Of a stretch of 64,000 nt of DNA, positions 34,780-46,800 are shown one piece after another (the first letter of the stretch is position 1; the number at the start of each line of letters is the position of its first letter). The notes beneath the pieces are model-generated. The model worked only from the letters and a program-made list of their open reading frames with translations. It did not search any database and was not told the origin of the DNA. The stretch spans positions 1-64,000 of the forward strand of contig JAANDG010000315.1 of the NCBI GenBank assembly GCA_036852015.1, read 5' to 3'. A program made the translations under genes and the position numbers. This stretch comes from Pelodera strongyloides (lineage: Eukaryota > Nematoda > Chromadorea > Rhabditida > Rhabditidae).

Positions 34780-36838
34780 ATGATGCGGCGGATCAATTTG
34801 ATGTCTTCTGCTTCAGAATCTATGACGTCAAAAATAAGTCGACGTTCAAACTTCACCGTAGCGACATAGTAATGCTGCAAATCAACTTCAATGATGATGT
34901 CAGACGCGCATTTGACTTAGACGGGCAACATGTCTTCTGCTTCAGAATCTATGACGTCAAAAATAAGTCGACGTGCAAACTTCACCGTATTGATATAGTA
35001 ATGCTGCAAATCAACTTCAATGATGATGTCAGGCGCGCATTCGACTCAGACGGGCAATACCGTTTCTGCTTCAGAATCTATGACGTCAAAAATAAGTCGA
35101 CGTGCAAACTTCACCGTAGCGACATAGTAATGCTGCAAATCAACTTCAATGATGATGTCAGACGCGCATTCGACACAGACGGGCAATACCTTTTCTGATT
35201 CAGAATCTATGACGTCAAAAATAAGTCGACGTGCAGACTTCACCGTAGTGATATAGTAATGCTGCAAATCAACTTCAATAATGATGTCAGACGCGCATTT
35301 GACTTAGGCGGGCAACATGTCTTCTGCTTCAGAATATATGAAGTCAAAAATAAGTCGACGTGCAAATTTCACCGTAGTGATATATTAATGCTGCAAATCA
35401 ACTTCAATGATGATGTCAGACGCGCATTTGACTTAGGCGGGCAACATGTCTTCTGCTTCAGAATATATGACGTCAAAAATAAGTCGACGTGCAAACTTCA
35501 CCGTAGCGACATAGTAATGCTGCAAATCAACTTCAATGATGATGTCAGACGCGCATTTGACTTAGACGGGCAACATGTCTTCTGCTTCAGAATCTATGAC
35601 GTCAAAAATAAGTCGACGTGCAAACTTCACCGTAGCGACATAGTAATGCTGCAAATCAACTTCAATGATGATGTCAGACGCGCATTCGACTCTGACGGGC
35701 AATACCGTTTCTGCTTCAGAATCTATGACGTCAAAAATAAGTCGACGTGCAAACTTCACCGTAGCGACATAGTAATGCTTGCAAATCAACTTCAATGATG
35801 ATGTCAGACGCGCATTCGACTCAGACGGGCAATACCTTTCTGCTTCAGAATCTATGACGTCAAAAATAAGTCGACGTGCAAATTTCACCGTAGTGATATA
35901 TTAATGCTGAAATCAACTTCAATGATGATGTCAGACGCGCATTTGACTTGGCGGGCAACATGTCTTCTGCTTCAGAATAATGACGTCAAAAATAAGTACG
36001 TGCAAACTTCACCGTAGCGACATAGTAATGCTGCAAATCACTTCAATGATGTGTCAGACGGCATTTGACTTAGACGGGCAACATGTCTTCTGCTTCAGAA
36101 TTATGACGTCAAAAATAAGTCGACGTGCAAACTTCACCGTAGCGACATAGTAATGCTGCAAATCAACTTCAATGATGATGTCAGACGCGCATTCGACTCA
36201 GACGGGCAATACCGTTTCTGCTTCAGAATCTATGACGTCAAAAATAAGTCGACGTGCAAACTTCACCGTAGCGACATAGTAATGTTGCAAATCAATTTCA
36301 ATGATGATGTCAGACGCGCATTTGACTTAGACGGGCAACATGCCTTCTGCTTCAGAATCTATGACGTCAAAAATGAGTCGACGTGCAAACTTCGCCGTAG
36401 TGATATAGTAATGCTTCAACTAAACTTCAATGATGATGTTAGACGGGCATTTGACTCAGACGGGCAACATGTCTTCTGCTTCAGAAGCTATGACGTCAAA
36501 AATAAGTCGACGTGCAAACTTCGCCGTAGTGATATAGTAATGCTTCAACTAAACTTCAATGATGATGTTAGACGGGCATTTGACTCAGACGGGCAACATG
36601 TCTCTGCTTCAGAATCTATGACGTCAAAAATAAGTCGACGTGCAGACTTCACCGTAGTGATATAGTAATGCTGCAAATCAACTTCAATGATGATGTCAGA
36701 CGCGCATTTGACTTCGATACCGTTTCTGCTTCAGAAGCTATGACGCCAAAAATAAGTAGACGTGCAAACTTCACCGTAGCGATATATTAATGATGTAAAT
36801 CAACTTCAACGATGATGTCAGACGCGCATTTAACGCAG
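34780..36838. repeat. 129-bp tandem repeat array, about 16 copies
   Basis: Full units start at 34872, 35001, 35130, 35259, 35388, 35517, 35646 and 35775, then at 36153, 36282, 36411, 36540 and 36669. Degenerate partial units lie at each end. The period is exactly 129 bp (43 codons), so units stay open in one plus frame (MLQINFNDDVRRAFD...) and in a minus frame. Almost every unit carries TGACGTCA, a perfect CREB/ATF octamer, and GTCGAC. Units at 35775-36150 have many 1-2-nt deletions. No splice sites or start context indicate a gene; a satellite or minisatellite is most likely. Confidence 0.95.
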
Positions 36839-37164
36839 AAAAAAAGGAAAATAGCACATAAAATATAAGGCTTGCGCGAACGCTCAAGTAAAACGTAAAA
36901 CGCTAGAGCGAGGCGCGCGCGCAGCGCGCGCCGAGCTCTAGTTGAGGAAGAATAACTCTTTTTTCTTTCTCGTCAACATATCCGTAACTCCTCTCTGCAT
37001 AATAAGCAGGCGCAAACGTTTTGCGAAAACACGCCGCTTTTGCACACACACAAATACGCATACACAATATAGTCGAAATAACACGTGAGCATAACGTCAT
37101 CTCATTGCGTTTCGAGGGGGGTTTCTAAAACAGAACGAGATTGAGGGAGATGAACGGTTTATTC

Positions 37165-37167
<3 letters not shown>

Positions 37168-37217
<50 letters not shown>
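37168..37217. repeat. (GA)n tract
   Basis: 50 bp of nearly pure GA. Confidence 0.9.
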
Positions 37218-37899
37218 TATAGAGGGACAAGGACAGATATATATAGTCCTTGTAGAAAGGAATATTCTTTCGGTTTCATCACATTACTCAAAACGAAAGT
37301 GCATCTGTACGCAAGTTGGAAGTTTGTTTTTCATCAAGTTTATACTAAAAGTGCAGGTTCGTATCACAAAGTACAAATACCCTCAGGCTAATGCACTGAA
37401 TCTAAATACGGAGCAGAACGTGCGCCGCTCAAAGTCGGTAAACACAAAGGTCACCGCGGTGAGCCGCGATCACGTGTGCTTCTCTCCAGCAATCATGCTA
37501 ATTTCGGTCTTTTCGGGAGGGCCCCAGATTGCAAAGCCATGAAATCCGAGATTGAATCCCTACAAGTACGTTGTGATGAAAGCCGCATCGGAACCACCAA
37601 AAGTACTCGTAAAACCGAAAACGGAGAATAAAATTGGGCGTAAAACCCGTGATTTCGAAAACAGTTAAGGACAACATAAAGTAGACAAATAGGACTGGAT
37701 ATAACTTATAAGAATGGGGAAATAAATTTAAGGGACCCCTGGGCCCGGGGGGGGTATGTCTGCGGGAACAGTGACTTGAAACGTACTTACTAGGTATGGT
37801 AACACCGCGGGTACCATACCGATGAATCCCAGCCCTGCACTCTCCTCATGAGAATTAACCCAGGTGTAGAATTCTCCGAGTTCTTGAGTATATGCATAC

Positions 37900-37947
37900 C
37901 ATACACACACGCGTAAACACACACACACGCACAAACACACACACACA

Positions 37948-37995
<48 letters not shown>

Positions 37996-38006
37996 ACACA
38001 CACACA
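37900..38006. repeat. (CA)n microsatellite
   Basis: CA run with a few CG and TA variants. Confidence 0.9.
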
Positions 38007-38330
38007 TAAAAATTGAACCCGTGCTAAACCCGTGACCATCAACAAAGATCATTTGTGCCGATGCGATCTCTATAAAATGTAATATCGGAAATTGGCACTA
38101 TGGCTGTTATAAGCTGATAAATCGTGGGAGTCGGGGCGCGCGCGGAAAGTAGTTATATCCGGCCCGCTCTCACCCCTACGCTATTTACAACCCCCATTTA
38201 TGGGCACATTATGATCTGAAACAAATGAGGAACTAACTCTATTGGAACTATGTTTGGTGTAGGGAGGGGAGCGTGTTTTGGTCCCAGAGGGACGCGGTTT
38301 ATATTAAACCTCGAGTAAAGTTAGAGAAAA

Positions 38331-38372
38331 TGGGGTAAGGTTAGGGTAGGGTTAGGGTAAGGTTGGGGTAAA
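38331..38372. repeat. Degenerate TTAGGG-like stretch
   Basis: ggttagggtagggttagggtaaggttgggg: two perfect TTAGGG units among variants. Possible interstitial telomeric repeat. Confidence 0.5.
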
Positions 38373-38464
38373 GTTAAAGAAATGGGGTAATCGCAAGAAG
38401 CATGATTTGACATTATCCAATGAATTTATTCTATTTCTTGTCCTCACTCCTGACTCTCTCGAAG

Positions 38465-38650
38465 TTAAAGTGAAATACCGGCCGGTGTTTGAAACGCATC
38501 GAGTGCATCAGCATTCTTATGCAGCTTATCCAAACGAACATAAATTAGAATAAACAAAATCGAGCTAAATTCGAGTAAATTAGCATAAATACGTAAAAGA
38601 ATTCAGCTGTCCGCGATGTGTTTCAATAACCGGCCGGTATATCGCTTTAA
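38465..38650. mobile_element. TTAAAGCG inverted-repeat element, full copy
   Basis: 186 bp, both ends present (TTAAAGTGAAATACCGGCCGG ... CCGGCCGGTATATCGCTTTAA). Confidence 0.85.
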
Positions 38651-38720
38651 ACCCATAAGGTTTCTACATATATCTACAACGGATGACAAGTACCAATTGG
38701 GAACGTATCTCATCTAGCGG

Positions 38721-38810
38721 TATCTGGTCTAGCGGTATCTGGGCACGGTCATGAGAACTTACTAGTTCCATAGTCTTACTAGTATCAGGGTCAATCCCCA
38801 TTACCGGATA
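38721..38810 (+). mobile_element. tRNA-like sequence (possible pseudo-tRNA or SINE head)
   Basis: TATCTGG at the 5' end can pair with CCGGATA at the 3' end. TGGTCTAGCGGTATC resembles an A box and GGGTCAATCCCC a B box. The 90-nt length would need a long variable arm, and the T arm does not pair well. Could be chance. Confidence 0.3.
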
Positions 38811-38906
38811 TCCTATATGTTGAATATTAGCCCTTCCACTCACCTAGCTCCCATCACTCATAATCTCGACTTGCAAGGCGGCATAAGAAACTATAAACGA
38901 TACCGA

Positions 38907-38972
38907 TAGAGGGAAAGAGAGAGAGGGAGGAAGAGAGGGAGCGAGAGTGAGGGAAGAGAGGCGAGAGAGAGG

Positions 38973-39003
<31 letters not shown>

Positions 39004-39035
39004 AGAGAGAGAGGTCTGAAGAGAGGCGAAGAGAG
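38907..39035. repeat. Interrupted GA tract
   Basis: Purine-rich, units gagag/gaagag. Confidence 0.85.
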
Positions 39036-39253
39036 AGCACCGGATTATACCTGTGCACCGTTTATACCGAATAGAAGGTAGCATCTATATGATCAAAAGG
39101 TCCATATAAACAGTAGGGGCTTCGGGTGGGGGACCGAGTCGGAGATCAGAGAGCTACAGGTATTTAGAATGCAAATTTCCAATGAAGTTGTCAAGTCAAC
39201 AAAGGAGCCTCATTGTTCTCTGCTATCTCTCGCTCGTCCTCGTAACCACCTGA

Positions 39254-39294
39254 CCCCCCCCCCCCCCCCCCCCACCCCCCCCCCCCCCCCCCCC

Positions 39295-39325
<31 letters not shown>

Positions 39326-39327
39326 CC
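39254..39327. repeat. Poly(C) run of about 70 with three interruptions
   Basis: C20-A-C20-G-C29-A-CC. The open frame it creates on the minus strand (poly-Gly) is an artefact of the repeat. Confidence 0.95.
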
Positions 39328-39965
39328 TGACTTCTACTCATTGTCAGACTAACTTTATCTAACTTTACCCTCCGTATTATACCCTTAGGCAATCTAATCA
39401 AGATTCTCAACACTGACATACGAATTACCAGGCTCCAGCATATCCAGACCAGACTACAAACTACATAGAATCCTCCTTACTATTAGTCACCACAACACAT
39501 CCAAATCAGAATCCAAAAATCAGAATAGTATCTCCTTAGTCACGATCTAAAACACCCCAGAGCCCCAGATCATAATCGCATCGATCTCGTCACATCCAAA
39601 ACACGTCCTCGTTCAGTCACAATCTGATCACACTTTCCAGCGCTTCTGCTTACATAGCCCTCTATAACCTAGCACATTTTGATCGCGGCAAACGTTTTGC
39701 CACAATCTAGGCAAATAGTGCGAAACTACAAATTTGGGTATTCAACAGGCAGCTGCACAAAGAAACTCTGGCAAATACGTCGGTCGCCCATTGTCGCATC
39801 ATCACTTATTGGTATAAACCCACCAAATCATTGGACACCAATGCACCCAGAATGTACCAGAGTTACCAATGCCCCAAATCACTAACAATACGATACACCA
39901 TATTCCGCTTTTTCAATAAGATGCACTAAATAAGAATAAGAACCCAACCCGCAGTTATCTTGGTA

Positions 39966-40112
39966 TGCGGTTTCCATATGGTGAAAATTTACAGTATTTT
40001 GGAAGTACACAAGAATATTTTTTTTTCATATTATATATGCAAGTTTCGTGCAGAAATACGGTAGTACTGACAAAATCACACAGAATTTTGGGATACTTGG
40101 AAACCCCATTAG
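39966..40112. mobile_element. AT-rich inverted-repeat element, copy B
   Basis: Reverse-complement relative of 29882-30038, sharing catattatatatgcaagtttcgtgcagaaatacggta.. in inverse form. Ends GGATACTTGGAAACCCCATTA. Confidence 0.8.
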
Positions 40113-40618
40113 GGGCGATCCTAGTATGATACTAATAGATACAGTTATTTGATTGATCTCATACGGATATAACCGTGACAGCTTCACAGTATCAGTAAGT
40201 AGCCAGCGTCAAAAACCACAATTCGGTATACCGTAGTCGTAGTGGAAATAAGCCTACGCCCATAACCAAAACACACAGGCTAATTCCAGGTAGGCAGTGC
40301 GGTAATTGAGCATTCCACCAACGCTCAATCCATTACACAATTCATACCAAATGCGAAAGAGGCAGGTGGTATTCATTTATCTTTACTAAATACCTCTCCA
40401 AGGTCCTACACGCCTACACCTACATCCTACAAAAAGGGACCAAGATGGCAACGTCTACCTAAAACCTAAAAATGCGTAAAGTGCGTTAAACGCCTTGAAA
40501 TACAGTTAACAAAACACTATCATTCTTTGTTTCTGTTTCTTTTGACGTCCGGCATAACTAAACCACTGCCACATGTCCAAAAAAAGACCATAGAAAAACA
40601 CACAAATAACCCAAACCA

Positions 40619-40624
40619 TTTATT
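40619..40624 (-). terminator. Probable QARS poly(A) signal
   Basis: AATAAA on the minus strand, about 185 nt after the QARS stop, in AT-rich sequence. It is the first canonical hexamer downstream. Confidence 0.5.
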
Positions 40625-40808
40625 ATTATCATAACAAAAATTCAACGGGATTCATGCTGCAACAATAAAAAGTTCTGTTATAAATTATTTGAAAATATCT
40701 CCTAACTGACAGACGTACAGTACAATCGATATGCAAGTTATAGACTGAATTTAGTAACAAACTGTCAAACAAGAAATAAAAGCTAAAAGTGAATATATTT
40801 TCCATTCT

Positions 40809-40859
40809 TTATGACTTTCCACTATCTTCCTTGAGCAGAACGGTACGGTTGAAGACGAG
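40809..40859 (-). CDS. QARS: QARS terminal exon
   Basis: Acceptor TTTTTTTCCAG; encodes [16 protein letters not shown] and TAA. These 16 residues match the extreme C terminus of animal QARS (VFNRTVTLKED). The preceding intron is 7.8 kb. Confidence 0.95.
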   Translation of the reverse strand, partial: LVFNRTVLLKEDSGKS

Positions 40860-43800
40860 CTGGAAAAAAAACTCAACATTAATTTTTTCAACATTCTCGC
40901 AAATTACGGCTGGCTAGGCGCGCAGGCCCCAAAAAGGTGACAGGGCGGCCGGCAATAACCGCCCGCTTGGGGCTAGGCGCGCCTAGCCTAGCCCTTTTTG
41001 GTTCTTTTTAGTAACTATTTTTTGTCTAACATCTCCTACTCACACCAAATGCAATCTCATTGTTAGAATGCACAACTTTGCACAACTTCTCACAAATCCG
41101 GAACACTCAATTTACCACAATTTATCACATCTTCTAAAAAAAAACACTTTTGACAGTATACCTATACCCACTCTTCACCCACTATATATCTCACAACGTG
41201 AAACTTCACGCCATCGCCGCGCAACATTTTTGCGCCATAGGCGCGCCGGAGTTTCTCCAGTGCACCCCCTCACCAAGTTCTAATCACTAGTCATAGATTC
41301 CTCGGAATGAGCTTTTAGTCACCTTACTCTCTCAATCTCAATAGGGTGGGTCCTAAGATCACCTGCTCAAGCTTAGGACCCAAAAGCCTGGGTCTCATTA
41401 GTGCCCCAACAAATCACACCCCTCTCCCGTTGACTAATGTGACACGCTAATTTACATCGCTTTTCACTGATCATTAAATCGATCAACAGGATACATGAAC
41501 AGGAGGGACACATCCTTTTCTACACACAACACCATTATATAAAATCACAGGGCATGAACCCCTAAACAATAATAATGTTTATTGGATCAACGAGTCGTAG
41601 GGATAAAGAAGACAAGTTTTTGAGGTAGCGGCTATTAGCTCGCAAACCAAAAGGTACCCTAAGATGTTGGTGCGGTAACGAGTCGTAAGGACAAAGATGG
41701 TCAGTTTACCCAAGTGCTCTAAACAAATGTGTCGCTCAAAAGTTCCACACAACCATGTAGATATGTTCTGAGGTCATATTCACTACTCCGATTCACTCGG
41801 GGACAGAAAATATCATTCGAACGCGAGACACGCAGAGAAAAAGACGGGGAATTCCCCCATTGGTAAATGAGTGGTGAATATGGCCTCTGAGCAAATCGAG
41901 CAATATTCGCGCTTATGCCCAGCATAACCCAACAGAGAGCAGGACATCACGAAGAGATAACATTACTAGAACCTCTGCAAGAAACCCTCGATGGACTACC
42001 GATACCAGGGACAAGCCTTGGGTAGAATCTTCACTTCTTCACTAGCAACTCTTCGGGTACCTATACCCCCGGGAAACTTCTTTTCTACCCCAAGTTTCCC
42101 TACAACCACCTCCCAACCAACCCAAAAACCCCACTGGCGAACACAGCCGTCCGCACACATGTGTGTGTCGCTAGCTGGTGTTCTACGAAACGGCCAAGTC
42201 GCAAAAAAAAACGCCAAACTTTGCAAAAAACGCCAACCAGGCTGTAATAACGCCAAAAGAACCTAGCATAAAGTCCAGACGGACGGCCATTCATATAAAT
42301 GAAAATGAGAGAAAGGAAAGGAGAGAAAGGCCAAAATGCCTCACATGATCCATCTATATGATTGGGCATAAAGTGAACTACAAGAAAATGTTCGGGGCGA
42401 AAAAACGCCAGTAATGGCTTTGGAATAGCTCTAGCATAAGTCACACCACCCAATAAGATTCCTCTCTCTCTATCTTTCAGGGGCTTTTCATAAAACCAAA
42501 AGTATTGCCATATCTAAGATTACATATCACACATTAGGACCAAGTGACCAAGTGATATGTCGTCTTCAAGACCTCAAGATACCATAAACAGGCATGACTT
42601 AAAACAATGGAAATGATACCATGTGATTGACACAAATCGTACAATGGTACACAAGAACACAAGTTTCACATAGGTAGCATGTACATATGGTACAATCTAC
42701 AATCTACAATCATATAACAAAAGATTTGGGGAAATATTTGCAAAACTATGTAAAGCAGGCCAAGATATATACACTTAAATGATACACCTTTTTTTTCTTT
42801 TACCCGATTGCTAATCGACTACAGTACCAATGGTTACGTTATATCTACATTGTTTTCTCTTCATCATATTATTTGATGCACACCTCGGTGTTATTTAATA
42901 AATAAATAAACCACCGCACTGAACCCCAAGCCCCAAGTATGATCATGACCATCGTTTCATTTACAAATTTTCACATTGAACCCGGCTCTCATATAGTCAT
43001 ATCTTTCCAAATATCCAATTCACATGATAATCACATAATCTCCACTGATTTGCATAACATCGCACAATGATCTCCGATCTTCTAATGATGGTAAGCAATA
43101 AATCTCAATCAATCATCAGCTGATCAGATATATATCATGATTGTGCCATATTCAAGAGAGGTCATCTAGAGTATGTACGGCCAACGGACTCTGAATACTG
43201 TCCACCTATTCCTATCTACAATAACCATCTATATACCGCAGGGCACACCGCCATTCTTCCCAACAAACCAACCAACCGCGTGCGGTGAAAGATTTAAGGT
43301 TAAAGTGGTATGGCATGTCAAACGTTTGCAAGCTCCTGTACCAAACTGTGCACCAATTACATTTGTAACGCACCAAAATGCAGTTATCTGGTACATGTCT
43401 CACTAACCACACATGATATGCCGCTTTAAAGATTAAAGGTTAATGTAATCGTGAGCCACTATAAATACTCGCGCGCTCAGAAAACGGAACAAGGCCATGA
43501 CCAACGGAACAAGACAAAGACCAACGGTCAGGTTCGCCTTTTCCAGGTATGCGCAGATTCGTCACACTCATGAGGATCACGCATTTTTGGATTAAAAGAG
43601 GGGGTGTTTGTGTACCCAAGAAGATGAATGAATGAAGATCAAGTTCAGATTCAGTTCCGCAACAACTTCCGATTTGCGCAACAAAGCAAGCAAGCGATAC
43701 GCGGATACGCCCTGGCGCACTCATCCTGCACGCGCACAACTGGCGATGAACTGGCACTCGTTTACGCATCATCTCACGTGGTCAAAGTAAGGCGTACGGC

Positions 43801-46800
43801 GTGCAACGAAAACAACACCTTTCAAAAGCAGAGAATAAAAGTGATTACTTTGCCTTAACTAGGTTTAGTTTATTCTCTCTCTCTCTCTCAGCTTACTGTT
43901 CTACTATACAGAGAGAGAAACAACCAGAACAAAGTATAGAGCTTTTCCTTTCCTCACTCCGATCAGCTGATCTGTGTCATCTTTCTCTTTAGTCAGATAG
44001 TGAAGTGAGAGAGAGTCCCTCTCACTCACTTATCATACACAGTGCATTCTCTCTCCCTCCCTCTCTTCTTCTCTCTCTCTCTCTCTTTTCTCTCTCTCTC
44101 TCTATCTGCACTGTCAACCGCGGCGCAAACGCAACATATAGCCACACACACAGCGACAAAAGATACAAAGCGGGGGAAAGACCGCAAATTAGTTCCCACT
44201 AATTGCAGCCCCCAATCACTTGCTACCCCCAGCAGACGGGATTAAGCAGATAAGATCACAAAGCGGCTTGGGAGCAAATAGGGAGATTATCTCAGGTAAG
44301 TCTCCCTAAAGCCTGGCATACTACTTGGCAAAGTGGGCACCTCGAGAAAACCAACGCCGGCCGACGAACCGAGTATAACAAACACATGATCGACTAATGA
44401 AATATATATATGGGATAACAAAACAGGGGAACACACTATTGCTACAAGTAAATAATGACCGAGAGCTTAGAGTTTATACATACACTAATGGCCGTCCACT
44501 GGCCTCCTACACCCACGATATTAAATTATAAAGCCAATTATCATACGGCAAGCGTCTCGTTCCAACGGAGAGCCTCCTAAGCATAAGCCTAAGCCCATTC
44601 AAGTCTAGGCTAGTCAAGACTATAGTGTAGAGTGCATCCTACATCCTGCACACTCAACTAACATGTTGCACAAACCACACTCGACTGTTTACCCCCGCGA
44701 GCCAGGTGCGGAGCATGTCGCAAGTGTATGTGTGCCGCGGGTGCAGCGGGCGCGCTAGACTCTACATTCCAGCATTCCAAGAACAGTGCAACAACTAAAG
44801 ATGAGAGACTGGGAGGGAAAGAGAGAGAGAGAGGCAGTGAGAGAGAATGTCCCCCTTGGTCTTGGTCAATGGTCAAACCGGAAGTGGGCCCAGTGTCCAC
44901 GACGCACAATGCGCCCGCGTGCGAAAAGATTCGCTCACACATAGATTGCCTCTTCCCCGATAGACGTCACAGTTGTCAACTAATAGAACTGTACTCAGTA
45001 CTCAGAAGAGAGAGATAGAGAGAGAAAGAGAGAAATAGAGACATTCATACAACATTCGCCATCCATAGAATAATAGAATACGAACTGTAACCTTATATAG
45101 ATAAACAGAAACGCTTACAAGACATGCACGAACACCTCATACCATTCCAAGTAGTAGTCCGTTCAACATTCTAATTTCTCATTAAAGCGAAATGCTAGCC
45201 CCTTTGGAAAATTTACATATGACAATCAAATCCTATGTATCCTATGCTAATTTTGCACAATCATCCACGGCAATCGTACAAAATTAGCATCGGACACATA
45301 GGATTTGCTTAACATATGCAAATTTTCCAAAGAGGCTAGCATTTATCATTAATGCTGTGTTCTCGAAAACCATCCAATCCGGTTAGAAGTTACAACACCG
45401 GTCAGCCCACATGTCATCGTCGTAGTCACACAACTACAGAGACAAAATACAGTACAGCAACCGTTCGCCAACCAAGTACAAAGTACAAAGTACAAAGTAC
45501 AACTGCACAACCCTTAACTCTCAAACACTATACAGAAGCTCTTCCGAACGGATCTTGGTGACAGTATTGTACCATAGAGGCTGACCTCTACGTCTACTCT
45601 CTCTCTCTCTCTAGTTCTCTCCTCTCTCTCATTCTCGCGCAACCCATCAACCCCGACGACGGTCAAATGACTAATCATTTTCCTCCTGACGGGGGACCAA
45701 TTTAGAGCCAACCACGACCAGACATACCCACCCAGACACCACGGTCTAGACTCATTTTCTCATGGTGCGCAGACTGTTTCCCACGTACGTACGCATACCA
45801 ATCAAATCAATGAACCGATTGATATACCGACACGGTTTCAGACGCTTGCAACAAAGGACCATAAATCTAAACCTATAAAGACCAGGGCTGTAAAGAGTCT
45901 AGACCCTCAACACGCAAGCTCAACGCGCATAGACACCGTCTCTAGACATTAATCAGAACATGTCACCATCTCCCTTTCCCTTTTGAACTGCCATTCTCAC
46001 TGAAGCTCAGTGATTCCTCTACCCGCCGACTAAATGAATGGCAATAGGGGTCATTGGCTAGACTGCTAGACACTGAAAACTCACTTTCCAGACATCAAGT
46101 TGTGTTGAACTCTTGAGGTTCAGTATTCACTAATCCTCAGTCTACTCCTTTAGAATTAAGCCACAATGTGGTGAAAAGAGGGTCCAGACGATCTCATTCA
46201 AATATTCAAATCTGGCGCGTAGAAGTTGGCGGACCCCAGCCGTACCGCGGCCCGTACGTACCGAACACGAAGGGGTACAAAAAGAGACGCTTAATCATCA
46301 CAGTCTACCACCACTCAACGCTTCATCGTAACCTTTAGTGAGGGACCGAGAATCCAGCAACATGTTTGAAAAAAGAAGATATATACCTGCTTATGCTACG
46401 CTGACTAACGTAAGTCTAATTGTAAGTATCGAGCCTAAGCGTATCCAAACAACACTATATAAAGAAAACACCAATGCGCGCCAAAATAGAATTCCTCACT
46501 TTCCACTGCACAGGTAATCTTTCCATGTGGAATCTTCAGTCGCACGGGAATGTTCCAAGCTTGAGGATACCATAACCATGCCAAACAACCATACCAAACA
46601 ACCATACCAAAGACAATACCGAACACCGTACCCGTACCCTTATCTCGGCACCATATCACAGCGTGACCCAGACATAACGGACACATTCGTGCCCATATTG
46701 TTATTTATAACCCGCACTTAGAGGCCAGACAGCCTGACCTGACCGACCAAAGACCATACAAGCTACACGGACATCTTAAAGCGAAATAGCGGCCGGTTTT

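Larger units (their letters stand above)
36839..40618. other. Intergenic region between the array and the QARS 3' end
   Basis: Microsatellites, poly(C), one TTAAAGCG element, the TTAGGG-like stretch and the 39966 element. No gene seen. Confidence 0.6.

Noticed and set aside
34872..36665. 129-bp array as a coding repeat-protein gene
   Set aside because: The frame is broken by indels and a stop, the opposite strand is equally open, and no start or splice context is present; treated as a tandem repeat.
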